NCBI RefSeq assembly: GCF_010548145.1
Contig: NZ_JAAGLN010000002.1
Coordinates: forward strand, 62,001 to 126,000
Reading direction: 5' to 3'
Length of the DNA stretch: 64,000 nucleotides
DNA from: Streptomyces sp. SID10853
GTDB lineage: Bacteria > Actinomycetota > Actinomycetes > Streptomycetales > Streptomycetaceae
Shown: positions 24,904 through 34,065 of the stretch, piece by piece
Numbering within the stretch: the first letter of the stretch is position 1
Layout of the letters: each line of letters begins with the position of its first letter
Translations under genes and position numbers: made by a program
The notes under the pieces: generated by a model
The model's database searches: none
What the model saw: only the letters and a program-made list of their open reading frames with translations
What the model was told of the DNA's origin: nothing

Positions 24904-27900
24904 GTTGCGGACCCCTGGACGGTTGCGATCAGTTCGGTGAAGGACGCGATCGACGCGTTCATGAACAGCCCCTCGACCATCTCCTGCTCCATGTCGGCCT
25001 CGATGCCGAACTCGGTGCGCAGCAGCGCGAGCAGGCCGACGGCGTGCAGGGAGTCGCCGCCGATGTCGAAGAAGCCCTCCTCCACACCGAAGTCGCCGTG
25101 GCCGAGCTGCTGGGTCCAGAGCTCGAAGAGCCGCTCCTCGACCCGGCTGCGCGGCGCCACCCGCGCGGAGGCGCCTTCGGGATCGTCGTTCCACGGCGCC
25201 GGCAGCGCCTTGTGGTCGATCTTGCCGTTCGTCGTCAGGGGCAGGGCGTCCAGGGTCAGGAAACGGCTGGGCACCATGTAGCCGGGCAGCAGAGCCGCCA
25301 GCGCCTCACGCAGCACGGCCGGGTCCGGGTCCTTCCCGGGCTCGGGCACCACGTACGCGGCTATCTGCCGCTGCCCGGTACGGGCGTGTGCGGGCGCGGT
25401 GACGAGCGTGCTGCGCACCTCGGGCCGGCGCAGCAAAGCGGCCTCGATCTCGCCCAGCTCGACCCGGTAGCCGTTGATCTTCACCTGAAAGTCCTCGCGG
25501 CCCAGGATCTCGATATCGCCGCCGTCCAGGTAGCGTCCGAGGTCGCCGGTGCGGTAGAGGCGCTCCCCGGTGACCGGGTGGACCAGGAAGCGTTCGGCGG
25601 TGCGCTCGGGGTCGCCGAGATATCCGAGGGCCACGCCGACGCCGCCGATGTGGATCTCGCCGGTGACTCCGACAGGGGATGGCTCCAGCCACTGGTTGAA
25701 AACGTGCATGGTCTGGTTGGCCAGCGGCTTGCCGTACGGGATGCTCGCCCATTCGGGCCGGACGGCCTCGACCGGGTGGTGGATCGACCAGATCGAGCCC
25801 TCGGTGGCGCCGCCGAGGCTGATCACCCGCATCGCGGGGATCGCCTCCCGTATCCGCTTCGGCAGGTCGACCGGGATCCAGTCGCCGCTCAGCAGGGCGA
25901 GCCGCAGTCGGCAGCCGCGCGGGACTCCCCCGTCACCGAGCGAGTCGATCCACATGCGCATCGGCGCGGGCACACTGTTCCAGATGGTGACGCCGTAGCG
26001 GCTGATGAGCTGCGACCAGTGGGCGATGTCGTTGCCGCGCGCCGGGTCGGGCACGACGACGGCACCACCCGCGCCGAGGACGCCGAAGAGGTCGTACACC
26101 GACAGGTCGAAGCCGGTCGGGGCGAGCGCCATCGTCCGGTCGTCCGCACCGATACCGAAGCGCCGGTTGATGTCCTGCACCGTGTTGGCGGCGCTGCGGT
26201 GGGTGATCATCACGCCCTTGGGCTCACCGGTGGAGCCCGAGGTGAAGATGACGTAGGCCAGGTCGTCGTGGCCCTGGCGGCGCTCGGGGCGCTCGGTGGG
26301 GCACTTCAGGGTGGCCCGGTCCTGTGGAGTCAGGACCGTCGCGCCCTCCGGCCAGGCCAGGGTGTCCCGCAGCTCGGGATCGGTGATCACGGCCCGCACG
26401 GAACATCGGGCCAGCAGTTTCAGGCGGCGCTCCTCAGGCAGTTCCGGGTCGATGGCCACGTACGCGGCGCCGGCGTGCAGCACGCCGAGCAGCGCCGAGA
26501 ACTGGGCGGCACCCGGCCGCATCGACACGGCGACGATCTCGTTCGGCTCTGCGCCCGGGCCGTCCAGGAGCCGGTGCGCTATCCGGTGCGCGTCCTCGGT
26601 GAGCCCGCGGTACGTGGTCTCTGCGCCGGGCGTCACGACCGCGATGGCGTCGGGGCGGCGCACGGCCGCCTCGGAGACCAGCTCGTGCAGCAGCGCCGGC
26701 GGGATGTCCTCGGCCGTGGCGTTGGCTCGCACCCGCTCCTCGGTCTGTGTGTCCGGCAGCGGCACGATCCCGCGGGTGGCGTCCCACACGGAAGCGTCGT
26801 CGGCCAGACGGTCGAGCAGGGTCACATACGCATCGAACATGGCCTCGACGGTGTTCTCGGGGAACAGGCCGGCGACCGCGTTCCAGTTGATGGAGAGCCG
26901 TTCGTCCAGCTCGAGGATCTGATTCTCCAGCCAGACCTGGGGAGTTCGGCTGTGGTCGTGGACCAGCTCGCCGAACACCTCAAGGCGCCCCGCGTCCGTC
27001 TTGCCGTCGCCGGCGCCGAGCATGCTGGAGAAGACCACGGGCATCGAGGCCCGGCTGTCGTCCCTGCGGCGGGCCAGGTCGCGCAGGACCCGGATTCCGC
27101 CGCGCGTGGAGTGCGCCAAGTCCTCCAGGGCCTGGGCCTGAACGGCCCGCGCACGCTGCTCGAAGGTCTCCTCGGCCCGGCCGCCGACGGCGAGCAGGCT
27201 CGGGGTCAGGAAGTCGCCCATGACGGCATCGAGCTGCGGGTGCAGCCCGAGCCGGTGGAACTGGGTGACGGTCAGGGTGAACTCCTGCCGCCGCGACCAG
27301 GTCCGCACCACCTCCGCGTAGGCCGCGAGCAGCACACCCGACGGGGTGAGCCCGTGCCGGGCGGCCGCCGCACGCAGCGCCTCCCAACGTTGCGGCGCCA
27401 GCACCGCACGGTGCCGTACGAAGCGGGGGGTGCCGAGCTGCTCGGGCGCCACGGCGAGCGGCAGCTCCGGCGCGGGCGGCAAGGTGTCGAGGCGGTCCGC
27501 CCAGTACGCGGCGTCCTCCTGGCCCAGGGCGGCGCCGCGCAGTTCCTCCTGCGCGAGCACATAGTCGCGGAACGACAGCTCCAGCGGCTCCGGGTGCCGG
27601 CCGGGCTCGTCGTAGAAGAGGCGCCACTCGTCGAGGAGCCTGCGCAGGCCCCGCATGTCGACGAAGAGCAGATCCACGGCCATGTGGAGCCGGACCCGGT
27701 CGTTGTCGAGCAGTGAGGCACGGACGTCGAACAGCGGCGCCCGGTCCACCGGAAGCACCTGCTCCGTCAACTCGGCGCGGATCCTCTCGACTTCGGCGAT
27801 CTGTTCCTCAGCGCCACGGCTCCGCAGATCGGTGCTGCGTATGACGTACGGCTCCACCTCGTCCGCGGCGAGAACCCGCTGCGTCTGGTCCTGGCCGGCC

Positions 27901-28178
27901 ACCGTGCGCAAGGCGTCGTGCCGGTCGATGACCTTCCGCAGGGCCTCGGCCAGACGGTCCATGTCGAGACCGGGACAGTCGAACTCCAGGTAGTACTGGC
28001 TGGAGATGCCGCCGAGTTCCAGGCCCTTGTGGCGGCCGATCAAGTAGGCCTGCTGGATGTCGGTGAGCGGGAACGGCTCGTGACGGCGCTCCGGCTGTGG
28101 CTTGAGGCCGGGCAGCCGTGCGTCGTCCGGGCGGGTGTGTTCGGCCCCGCAGCGCAGCTCCGCGAAAAGATCCTCCAT
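24900..28178 (-). CDS. hlmE: NRPS, Cy-A(Cys)-PCP (HlmE-like)
   Basis: A 1092-aa single-module synthetase. The heterocyclisation domain starts at residue 36 with FPLTDIQQAYLIGR and has the Cy DxxxxD motif (Asp169, Asp174) in place of HHxxxDG. The adenylation domain (about 480-980) has IFTSGSTGEPKGV and ends in NGKIDHKALP; pocket residues read from FDLSVYD, WNSVPA, LLSGDW, SLGGAT and SIWSI give DLYNLSLIW, the cysteine code. The PCP has GGDSL with Ser1043; there is no thioesterase domain. HlmE of the same architecture makes the L-Cys-L-Cys precursor of holomycin. Its stop is coupled to the GMC gene, and it is divergent from the decarboxylase across promoter element 1. Confidence 0.93.
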   Translation of the reverse strand: MEDLFAELRCGAEHTRPDDARLPGLKPQPERRHEPFPLTDIQQAYLIGRHKGLELGGISSQYYLEFDCPGLDMDRLAEALRKVIDRHDALRTVAGQDQTQRVLAADEVEPYVIRSTDLRSRGAEEQIAEVERIRAELTEQVLPVDRAPLFDVRASLLDNDRVRLHMAVDLLFVDMRGLRRLLDEWRLFYDEPGRHPEPLELSFRDYVLAQEELRGAALGQEDAAYWADRLDTLPPAPELPLAVAPEQLGTPRFVRHRAVLAPQRWEALRAAAARHGLTPSGVLLAAYAEVVRTWSRRQEFTLTVTQFHRLGLHPQLDAVMGDFLTPSLLAVGGRAEETFEQRARAVQAQALEDLAHSTRGGIRVLRDLARRRDDSRASMPVVFSSMLGAGDGKTDAGRLEVFGELVHDHSRTPQVWLENQILELDERLSINWNAVAGLFPENTVEAMFDAYVTLLDRLADDASVWDATRGIVPLPDTQTEERVRANATAEDIPPALLHELVSEAAVRRPDAIAVVTPGAETTYRGLTEDAHRIAHRLLDGPGAEPNEIVAVSMRPGAAQFSALLGVLHAGAAYVAIDPELPEERRLKLLARCSVRAVITDPELRDTLAWPEGATVLTPQDRATLKCPTERPERRQGHDDLAYVIFTSGSTGEPKGVMITHRSAANTVQDINRRFGIGADDRTMALAPTGFDLSVYDLFGVLGAGGAVVVPDPARGNDIAHWSQLISRYGVTIWNSVPAPMRMWIDSLGDGGVPRGCRLRLALLSGDWIPVDLPKRIREAIPAMRVISLGGATEGSIWSIHHPVEAVRPEWASIPYGKPLANQTMHVFNQWLEPSPVGVTGEIHIGGVGVALGYLGDPERTAERFLVHPVTGERLYRTGDLGRYLDGGDIEILGREDFQVKINGYRVELGEIEAALLRRPEVRSTLVTAPAHARTGQRQIAAYVVPEPGKDPDPAVLREALAALLPGYMVPSRFLTLDALPLTTNGKIDHKALPAPWNDDPEGASARVAPRSRVEERLFELWTQQLGHGDFGVEEGFFDIGGDSLHAVGLLALLRTEFGIEADMEQEMVEGLFMNASIASFTELIATVQGSAT

Positions 28179-28198
28179 CGAGGTCCGCCCCCTTTTTT

Positions 28199-28229
28199 TG
28201 TCGGATGCCCAGGCTGTCGGATGCCCAGG
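28199..28229. repeat. 15-bp direct repeat upstream of the NRPS gene
   Basis: TGTCGGATGCCCAGG occurs at 28199-28213 and 28215-28229, in the putative 5' leader of the NRPS transcript. Function unknown. Confidence 0.7.
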
Positions 28230-28284
28230 TGGGCTTTCGAATTCCTATACGAAAATGGAGGTTAGGAGGGGGGCGGAAACGTCT

Positions 28285-28318
28285 TCAATACGGTCCGACC
28301 GTAAGGGTGACCGTAGGG
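28285..28318. promoter_or_regulatory. Cluster element 1 (TACGGT-N3-ACCGTA plus half-site), NRPS/decarboxylase promoter
   Basis: TACGGTCCGACCGTA (28289-28303) is a perfect 6-bp-arm dyad preceded by TCAA. A second GACCGTAG begins at 28309, 12 bp after the GACCGTA of the dyad. The same layout occurs at 34989 and 37661. It lies between divergent hlmE- and hlmF-like genes. A SARP or LAL binding site is the likely meaning. Confidence 0.75.
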
Positions 28319-28421
28319 TTTCACCGGCGCTCGACTATCGCTTGACCCGCGCCGGACTCCCCGGCCACAGATCGGACTTCACCATTGACCCACGACGGGA
28401 GCCCGGCGACATCATCGGTGC

Positions 28422-29006
28422 ATGGACATTCTGAAATCCCCGGGATCGGCCGGGAAACGCATACTCGTCGGGGCAACAGGATCTATTGCGGTGACCGGAC
28501 TTCCGTCATATATCGAGGCGATGCGCCGCCAGATCGAGGGCAGCACGTTCACGGTCCTGCTCACCCGCACCGCGGGGTCGTTCATTTCACCCGAGAGCGT
28601 CGCGCTGTTCGCCGAGCGAGTGGTGTACGGGGAGTCCCCGGCGGACTGGCCGACCGACAAGCCGTCCCGGATCGCCGGCGACCACGACATTCTCGCGGTC
28701 CTGCCCGCTACAGCGCACACGCTCGCCACCGCGGCGGGCGGGGCCGCGCCCAATCGGCTGATGACGGTGGCGTTGTCGGTCGACTACCCCGTCGTCTACT
28801 TCCCGGTGATGGGCGCCACGATGTGGCACAAGCCGGCCGTCGGGCGGAACATCGCGCAGATCCGCGAGGACGGCGGGATCGTCAACGAGCCGGAGTGGCA
28901 CAACGGTTTCGACCCGACCACGGGCACCGTAAGCCGTCACCCCGCGCTGCCCTCGCCCGAGACGGTGGCCGCGGTGGTGGAGGACCTTCTCGCCAAAGCG
29001 CGCTGA
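28422..29006 (+). CDS. hlmF: PPC-decarboxylase-like flavoprotein (HlmF-like)
   Basis: A 194-aa protein of the HFCD flavoprotein family (EpiD, MrsD, CoaC-type), which oxidatively decarboxylate peptidyl-cysteine or PPC to enethiols using FMN. It has the N-terminal ILVGATGSIAV, a central ILAVLPATAHTLA and the conserved PVMGATMWHKP segment, equivalent to the family PxMNxxM substrate clamp. HlmF in holomycin biosynthesis decarboxylates the cysteine unit to give the ene-thiol of the bicyclic core. It is divergent from the NRPS and shares element 1; the ribosome-binding site is weak. Confidence 0.87.
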   Translation: MDILKSPGSAGKRILVGATGSIAVTGLPSYIEAMRRQIEGSTFTVLLTRTAGSFISPESVALFAERVVYGESPADWPTDKPSRIAGDHDILAVLPATAHTLATAAGGAAPNRLMTVALSVDYPVVYFPVMGATMWHKPAVGRNIAQIREDGGIVNEPEWHNGFDPTTGTVSRHPALPSPETVAAVVEDLLAKAR

Positions 29007-29013
29007 CCCCGCC

Positions 29014-29064
29014 CCCCGCACAGGTGAGGCCCCGCCGGTCCGGCGGGGCCTCACCTGTGCGGGG
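29014..29064. terminator. 23-bp perfect bidirectional hairpin
   Basis: Arms 29014-29036 and 29042-29064 pair without mismatch around a 5-nt loop, between the convergent decarboxylase (ends 29006) and RidA (ends 29070) genes. One of the longest perfect stems in the window. Confidence 0.92.
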
Positions 29065-29069
29065 TCGGC

Positions 29070-29477
29070 TCAGGCGGCGATGGCGGTCGCCTCGATCTCG
29101 ATGAGGAAGTCGGGCTCGGCGAGGGTGGCGACCCCGACCAGGGTGGTGGGCCGGATGACGTCCGCGCCCAGCTTGGCCGCCGCACGCTCGGCGCCCGCGG
29201 TGATGGCCTCCCACTTGTCGAGTGACCAGTCCACGACGTAGATCGTCAGGCGCAGCACGTCGTCGAAGGTGGCGCCGGCCGCCTTGAGGCCGGTCGCGAC
29301 GTTGAGGTAGACCTGCTCGGTCTGGGCCGCGAGGTCGCCCATGCCCACCGGCTCGCCGTCGGCGGTGCGCGGTGTCTGGCCGCTCAGGAAGACCACTCGG
29401 TTACCGGTACCGACGGCCAGCTGCCGCCATCCGTAGGGCTTGGGGAGGTCGGGGGGGTCGAGGGCCTCGACTGCCAT
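29070..29477 (-). CDS. RidA/YjgF-family imine deaminase
   Basis: A 135-aa member of the Rid family, trimeric enzymes that hydrolyse reactive enamines/imines to ketones and ammonia. Family features include NRVVFLSGQTPRTADG, the AAGATFDDVLRLTIYV strand-helix and the C-terminal FLIEIEATA; the Arg of RPTTLVGV is probably the substrate-binding Arg. Beside an FAD amino-acid oxidase-like gene it would deal with an imine product. It is not part of the holomycin cluster as I recall it. A hairpin separates it from the oxidase gene, so it may have its own promoter. Confidence 0.87.
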   Translation of the reverse strand: MAVEALDPPDLPKPYGWRQLAVGTGNRVVFLSGQTPRTADGEPVGMGDLAAQTEQVYLNVATGLKAAGATFDDVLRLTIYVVDWSLDKWEAITAGAERAAAKLGADVIRPTTLVGVATLAEPDFLIEIEATAIAA

Positions 29478-29501
29478 TGCACTGTCCTTTCTCGAAGTGC
29501 C

Positions 29502-29533
29502 CCGCGGGCAGGGGTGGTTGCCCCTGCCCGCGG
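29502..29533 (-). terminator. Perfect 13-bp hairpin between the amine oxidase and RidA genes
   Basis: CCGCGGGCAGGGG (29502-29514) pairs with 29521-29533 around TGGTTG, 37 bp after the oxidase stop. Confidence 0.78.
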
Positions 29534-29570
29534 CGGGTGGTTGTTGTGGTGCACGGAGGGAGAGCGTGGG

Positions 29571-31028
29571 TCAGCTGTTCTCGCGGCAGGTCGCGTAGTA
29601 CTTGCGCACCAGGCTGACCAGCTCGGGATCGAAGCGGGACGCGAAGAGCAGTTCGGCCGGCGGGGTGAACTCCGGGTCCAGCTCGTTCGCCCAGGCGAGC
29701 GTGGCGGGGCGCAGATCCATCTCGATCCACTGGTGCCACTCGACGGGTATCGTCCAGTCCTGCTCGTAGCCGATGCCCATCTGGTGGTCGATGAGGACGT
29801 CGACGATCTCCTCGCGGGTGCCGGTCTTGAGGGGCTGCCTCAGCGGGGCAAAGCGGTCCAGGTCGGCCTCCGGCTCCTCGCCCAGGATCCGGGCGGCGAA
29901 GTCCTGGGCCAGGAGAGGGGAGAGGTGCAGGCCGTCGCGGTAGGTACCGGTCATGATCCACAGCCCCTGCATGCCGCCGCGGCCGAGCAGCGGGAAGCCG
30001 TCCATGGACACCGGGCGGTTGCCCACCTGGATCTTGGCGACGTCGCTGTTCCAGAGGTTGCGGCGAACCTGGCGGTGGGCGCACTGCAGGAGGAAGACCA
30101 GGTCGCGCATCTCGGCGGTGTCACGCGGTTCCACGGAGATGACGTTGGTGGCGCCGAGGTAGACGTGCCCGTCGCCGCGTGGGACGACGTGGAGGCCACA
30201 GGCGAAAGAACGGTTCGGGGTGCGGACGACGCTGTCCGGGCTGGTGCCGTCCGCGGTCCTGATCAGGGAGGAGACGCCGTAACCGCTGACGAGGCGGGGG
30301 ACGCGGGAGCCGATGGGCAGACTGTCCAGGAGCTCCTGGCTGCGTGCGCCGGCGGCCAGCGTCACCTGGTCGGCGCTGATCGTCCGCCCGGACGCGGTGA
30401 CCACTCCGGTCACCCGCTCCCCCTGGTGCACGACGCGGGTGGCGGGCTCGGGCACGAGGGTGGCGCCTGCCTGGACAGCCGCCTGTTCGAGCCGCTCCAG
30501 AAGTGCGGCAGCGTTGACGGCGTGCTCACCGGGTATGTGGAAGGCCTTCAGCGGCCGGGAGATCGGCTCGGCGTCCACCCAGTCGAGGTCGGCGGGCTCG
30601 ACGTCCTCGAAGGGCTCGTCGTAGCGGGCGAGCTCGGTACGGATGGCGTTGTAGTTGGCGTCGTCGATCTCGGCCGTGCCGATGGTGTTGAGGATGACGG
30701 TGGTGCCGTCGGCGGTCTTGATGGGGGCGCCCTCGGTGCTCGCCTCGAGTCCGGCCAGCCACTGCGGCCACAGCTTGGTCGCCTGGATGCCGAGTTCGAG
30801 CTTGGCCCGGCCGTGCTCGGTCGCGAGCAGCGAGGTGGTGACCTCGGCGAAACAGCCGAGCATGGCTCCGGCCGCGGCTGATCCGGCCCAGGGCCGGTGT
30901 GGCCGGCCGAGTACGGCGACACGCTGTCCCCGCTGTGCCAGGACCCAGGCGAGCGATAATCCTAGGACTCCGTTGCCGGCGATGACGACATCGAAGCCCG
31001 TACCGTCCGCGTTCCCGTTGGCGCTCAT
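29571..31028 (-). CDS. FAD-dependent amine/amino-acid oxidase (DAO/ThiO-like)
   Basis: A 485-aa flavoprotein of the D-amino-acid/glycine oxidase superfamily. The FAD motif is FDVVIAGNGVLGLSLAWVLA; the late conserved region NRPVSMDGFPLLGR followed by GLWIMTGTYRDGLHLSPLLA is typical of DAO/ThiO proteins. An extra about 100 residues at the C-terminus are not part of the common fold. It would oxidise a C-N bond to an imine, matching the RidA gene downstream. ATG 31028 was chosen as the common start; the longer frame adds an unsupported N-terminus. The substrate is unknown, possibly an amino intermediate of the cluster product. Confidence 0.85.
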   Translation of the reverse strand: MSANGNADGTGFDVVIAGNGVLGLSLAWVLAQRGQRVAVLGRPHRPWAGSAAAGAMLGCFAEVTTSLLATEHGRAKLELGIQATKLWPQWLAGLEASTEGAPIKTADGTTVILNTIGTAEIDDANYNAIRTELARYDEPFEDVEPADLDWVDAEPISRPLKAFHIPGEHAVNAAALLERLEQAAVQAGATLVPEPATRVVHQGERVTGVVTASGRTISADQVTLAAGARSQELLDSLPIGSRVPRLVSGYGVSSLIRTADGTSPDSVVRTPNRSFACGLHVVPRGDGHVYLGATNVISVEPRDTAEMRDLVFLLQCAHRQVRRNLWNSDVAKIQVGNRPVSMDGFPLLGRGGMQGLWIMTGTYRDGLHLSPLLAQDFAARILGEEPEADLDRFAPLRQPLKTGTREEIVDVLIDHQMGIGYEQDWTIPVEWHQWIEMDLRPATLAWANELDPEFTPPAELLFASRFDPELVSLVRKYYATCRENS

Positions 31029-31140
31029 GGCATTCCAATCCTCAGGGGCAGGTCCTGTCGCCCTGCTGTGAATTCGCATTCGTCTGAACTGATGCTCGTG
31101 ACTTGGCACGGGGCATTCCGGCCGGGCCGGATATGTGGGG

Positions 31141-31890
31141 TCAGTGACGCAGGAACTCGTACATCGTGAAGTCCATGTCCACGATTCCGCGCTCGTTGGT
31201 GTGGGCCGCGACCACCGGGGATTCCGGGAAGTCCGCCGCGGGCAGTTCGACGGTCTCGCTGCGGTAGCGGCGGCCATCGAATCCGGCGTCGGCGGCCGCC
31301 CGCAGCATCTTGTTCTTGTTGCCCATGGCCTCGCTGGTGCCCAGGTAGATCCGGCCGGCCGGGGTCAGGTGGGGTACCACGTCCTGGAAGAACCGACGCA
31401 CCATCTCGTAGCCGGGGTCGAAGACCGCGCGCTCGATCCGGCCCGCGCAGGAGCGGCTCTCCGGAGCCTCGATGAACGGGGTGTTCCAGAAGACCAGGTC
31501 GAACGGTTCGGCGGGCTCCAGTGCGTCGAACAGATTGCTGGTCAGTGCCGTGACCCGGTCGGACACCCCGTGCCGGGCGGCGTTGCGGTGGGTGTTCTCC
31601 GCCGCGGCCGGGTTGATGTCCAGGGCGACCACGCGCTCACTGCCGCGCTGGGCGGCGAGCACCGAGGCGAGGCCCGCGCCGCAGCCCATCTCCAGGAAGC
31701 GGATGCCCTTTCCGTACGGCACCCAGGAGGCGAACAGTTCCGGGCCCGGGTCCGTGTAGGGCGGGAACACCTCGGGGAGCAGTTCCCACTCCTGGTCGAG
31801 GAGCGTGAACGTCGTCCGGGCCGGACGGTCCGGGTTCTGGATCTGCGACACCACCCAGTTCCCGAGTTCGTAACCGAGCTTGTTGTCCAT
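31141..31890 (-). CDS. Class I SAM methyltransferase, N-methyltransferase-like (NTPF motif)
   Basis: A 249-aa methyltransferase with motif I FLEMGCGAGLASVLAA, an acidic VVALDINPAAAEN and motif IV FDLVFWNTPF. That motif resembles the (N/D)PP(Y/F) of HemK/PrmC-type enzymes, which methylate planar amide or amine nitrogens. ATG 31890 follows GGAGG with five bases spacing. In a dithiolopyrrolone cluster a lactam N-methyltransferase would give the pyrrothine core of thiolutin and aureothricin; this is inference from the motif and the neighbourhood. It lies 112 bp upstream of the oxidase gene on the same strand. Confidence 0.8.
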   Translation of the reverse strand: MDNKLGYELGNWVVSQIQNPDRPARTTFTLLDQEWELLPEVFPPYTDPGPELFASWVPYGKGIRFLEMGCGAGLASVLAAQRGSERVVALDINPAAAENTHRNAARHGVSDRVTALTSNLFDALEPAEPFDLVFWNTPFIEAPESRSCAGRIERAVFDPGYEMVRRFFQDVVPHLTPAGRIYLGTSEAMGNKNKMLRAAADAGFDGRRYRSETVELPAADFPESPVVAAHTNERGIVDMDFTMYEFLRH

Positions 31891-32029
31891 GGGGTCCTCC
31901 ACTCAGGGGAGCCGCCGGAGAAATCCTGTCCTGCTCCGGGGCTCCCGGCGATGGGTTGCTGCCGGCGGGCGGGGAACGGCCGCCGGAAGGTGCTGCGTCG
32001 AGCGCGGACCCGGGACCGGAAGGGCGAGG

Positions 32030-33292
32030 TCAGCTCTCGCTCGTCTGCGGGCCCCCTGCCCGGCCGCGGGCCAGCGTCCGGTCGATCAGGACGACGGGGA
32101 CGGTGAGTACGGCAAGACCTGCGCCGATCCAGGGGATGGAGGTCAGTCCGGCTCCGGCGCCGAGGGCGACACCCGCGAGGACGGGGACGAGACTGATGCC
32201 GAGCTGGAACATGGAGACGGCGGTGGCTCCGGCGAGCGTCGGCGCGTCGGCCGCCACGGTGAACACCCGGCCGTAGACAGCCGGGTTGAGCACGAATCCG
32301 GCGATTCCCAGCAGCAGTACCAAGATGATGACCGCGGGGGCGTAGTCGGCGAGAAGGGCCAGCAGCACCGACGTGACGAGGATGCCGCCCGCGCCGATGA
32401 GGAGGGCGTGGTGGGGACGCCCGTCGGCGATCCGGCCGCCGATGAACAGACCGAAGAACGCACCGACGCCGAACAGGACGAGGATCGGGGGCACCCACAC
32501 GGAGCCGACGCCAGTGACGTCCCTGAGGAGCGCCGCAAGGTAGTTGTACGAGATCATGTACGCGGCGGTACTCAGCAGCGTCGCGACGTACACCACCCAC
32601 AGTTGCGGCTGCCGCATGGTGCGCAACTCGCGGCTCACGCTGGGTTCCTGCGCCGCCTTGGTCGCGGGGACGGCGGTGGCCGTCGAGACCGCACCGAGGA
32701 CGGTCAGGGCGACCACCGCCCAGAACCCGCCCTGCCAGCCGGTGAAGTGGCTGAGGAACGCACCGGCGGGGCCACCGCCGACCATGGCGATGCTGAGTCC
32801 GCTGACGACGACGCCGGAGGCCCGTGCGGTGCGTTCGGGGGCGACGAGTCCGATCGCGGTGACCGCGGCGACCGCCCAGAACCCGGCATAGGCCAGACCG
32901 CACAGGAAACGGGTGACGATCAGCACGGTGAAGTTGTCGGTCACCAGGCCGATCGCCACGAAGACGGCGAACGCGACCTGCGAGATCACCAGTGTGGTGC
33001 GTCGCGGCCAGCGCAGCGTCAGGACGGCGAGCGGTGGGCCGCCGATGACGACGCCGATGGCGAACGCGGAGATCAGCGCACCGGCGGAGGAGAGCGAGAT
33101 GTGCAGGTCGTCGGCGATGTCCGGGAGGACCCCGGCAAGCAGGAACTCGGCACTGCCCATGGCGAACAGGCTGAACGCGAGCAGGTAGACGGCGAACGGC
33201 AACCGGTCATGGGCCTTGCGCGCGGCCGCATCGTGGGCATCGGTCTGAACGCTCATCGGCAACCGCCGAGCGTACGGGGGGTGGTCGGACAC
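32030..33292 (-). CDS. hlmH: MFS efflux transporter (HlmH-like)
   Basis: A 420-aa, 12-helix major facilitator of the DHA1 drug-efflux type: AMGSAEFLLAGVLPDIAD in helix 1, a basic loop RWPRRTT after helix 2 and a Pro/Gly-rich GGGPAGAFLSHFTGW in helix 5. In holomycin producers the MFS pump exports the product. GTG 33292 has AAGGAG ten bases upstream; ATG 33256 is an alternative without a good site. A GGCAA-type dyad (copy B) lies in its promoter region, linking it to the dithiol oxidase and one methyltransferase. Confidence 0.88.
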   Translation of the reverse strand: MSDHPPYARRLPMSVQTDAHDAAARKAHDRLPFAVYLLAFSLFAMGSAEFLLAGVLPDIADDLHISLSSAGALISAFAIGVVIGGPPLAVLTLRWPRRTTLVISQVAFAVFVAIGLVTDNFTVLIVTRFLCGLAYAGFWAVAAVTAIGLVAPERTARASGVVVSGLSIAMVGGGPAGAFLSHFTGWQGGFWAVVALTVLGAVSTATAVPATKAAQEPSVSRELRTMRQPQLWVVYVATLLSTAAYMISYNYLAALLRDVTGVGSVWVPPILVLFGVGAFFGLFIGGRIADGRPHHALLIGAGGILVTSVLLALLADYAPAVIILVLLLGIAGFVLNPAVYGRVFTVAADAPTLAGATAVSMFQLGISLVPVLAGVALGAGAGLTSIPWIGAGLAVLTVPVVLIDRTLARGRAGGPQTSES

Positions 33293-33484
33293 ATGGGGAG
33301 AACTCCTTGTCGGGACGGTTCGGGCGGACGGATCAGGGCGGGTGCATGCCGGCCCGGCCGGCGTGCGCAGAACGGCGCCGCCGGACCCGTGAGACGGCCG
33401 CCCGAGTGGCGCGGGCATCTCGGCGACCCGTTTGATCACGGTGATCACTGCCAGTCCCCATGCTGGAACCGTGCGTCGCGGAAT

Positions 33485-33500
33485 GACAATATTTGTTGCC
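33485..33500 (-). promoter_or_regulatory. GGCAA-type dyad, copy B, upstream of the MFS exporter
   Basis: On the minus strand GGCAACAAATATTGTC, one arm mismatch from GGCAA-N6-TTGCC, preceded by CCGGTCTC like the other strong copies. It lies 192 bp before GTG 33292, in the gap after the globin gene. Confidence 0.7.
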
Positions 33501-33558
33501 GAGACCGGGACGCGCGGGCGCCGTCCGGCGGGACCGGTTCCTGGGCCCGGCCACCGGG

Positions 33559-34023
33559 TCAGTCATCACCGGGGAGGGCCTCGCCCCAGCCCCACTTCTT
33601 GATGGTGGTACGTCCCGAAGGCCCGGTGCCCGGCTGCGAGTTGGCCATCGCCCGGCGCGAGCCGAACTCGATGTAGCCGACGAACGCCGAGCGGAACTCC
33701 GCGTCCTCGGGGATGCCCACGACGTCCATGGCCTCCAGCATCAGCTCCACCCACCGCGCACGCTGCTCGGGCGTGATGGAGCGGCCGCGGTGCCGGGAGA
33801 CCATGCGCGGGTATCCGCCGTGGTCCTCGGTGTAGCGCTCGGGGCCGCCGAGGACCTCGCCGAGGAAGGTCGCGACGTGCTGTGGGTGGTCGTCGTCCAT
33901 GTGCTTGAAGAGCGGAGCGAGGAGCTCGTCCTTGCGGACGCGCCGGTAGAACTCCTCCGTGAGCCTTTCCAGCGCCTCGGCGCCACCGGCCCATTCGTAC
34001 AGGGTGGGAGTCTGGTCCGTCAC
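33559..34023 (-). CDS. hlmG: Truncated hemoglobin (HlmG-like globin)
   Basis: A 154-aa 2-on-2 globin of the group II (trHbO-like) type: YEWAGGAEALERLTEEFY at the N-terminus, proximal-His region MVSRHRGRSI, and a Trp in the C-terminal RWVELMLEAM. Group II globins bind O2 and can act as electron-transfer or oxidase partners. A globin gene is a distinctive member of the holomycin cluster (hlmG), which helps identify this one; its chemical role there is not settled as far as I know. GTG start with AGAGGTG upstream. Confidence 0.88.
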   Translation of the reverse strand: MTDQTPTLYEWAGGAEALERLTEEFYRRVRKDELLAPLFKHMDDDHPQHVATFLGEVLGGPERYTEDHGGYPRMVSRHRGRSITPEQRARWVELMLEAMDVVGIPEDAEFRSAFVGYIEFGSRRAMANSQPGTGPSGRTTIKKWGWGEALPGDD

Positions 34024-34065
34024 TGTGTCACCTCTTCTGTGGTGCTCGGTGGTGGTGGGGTGCGC

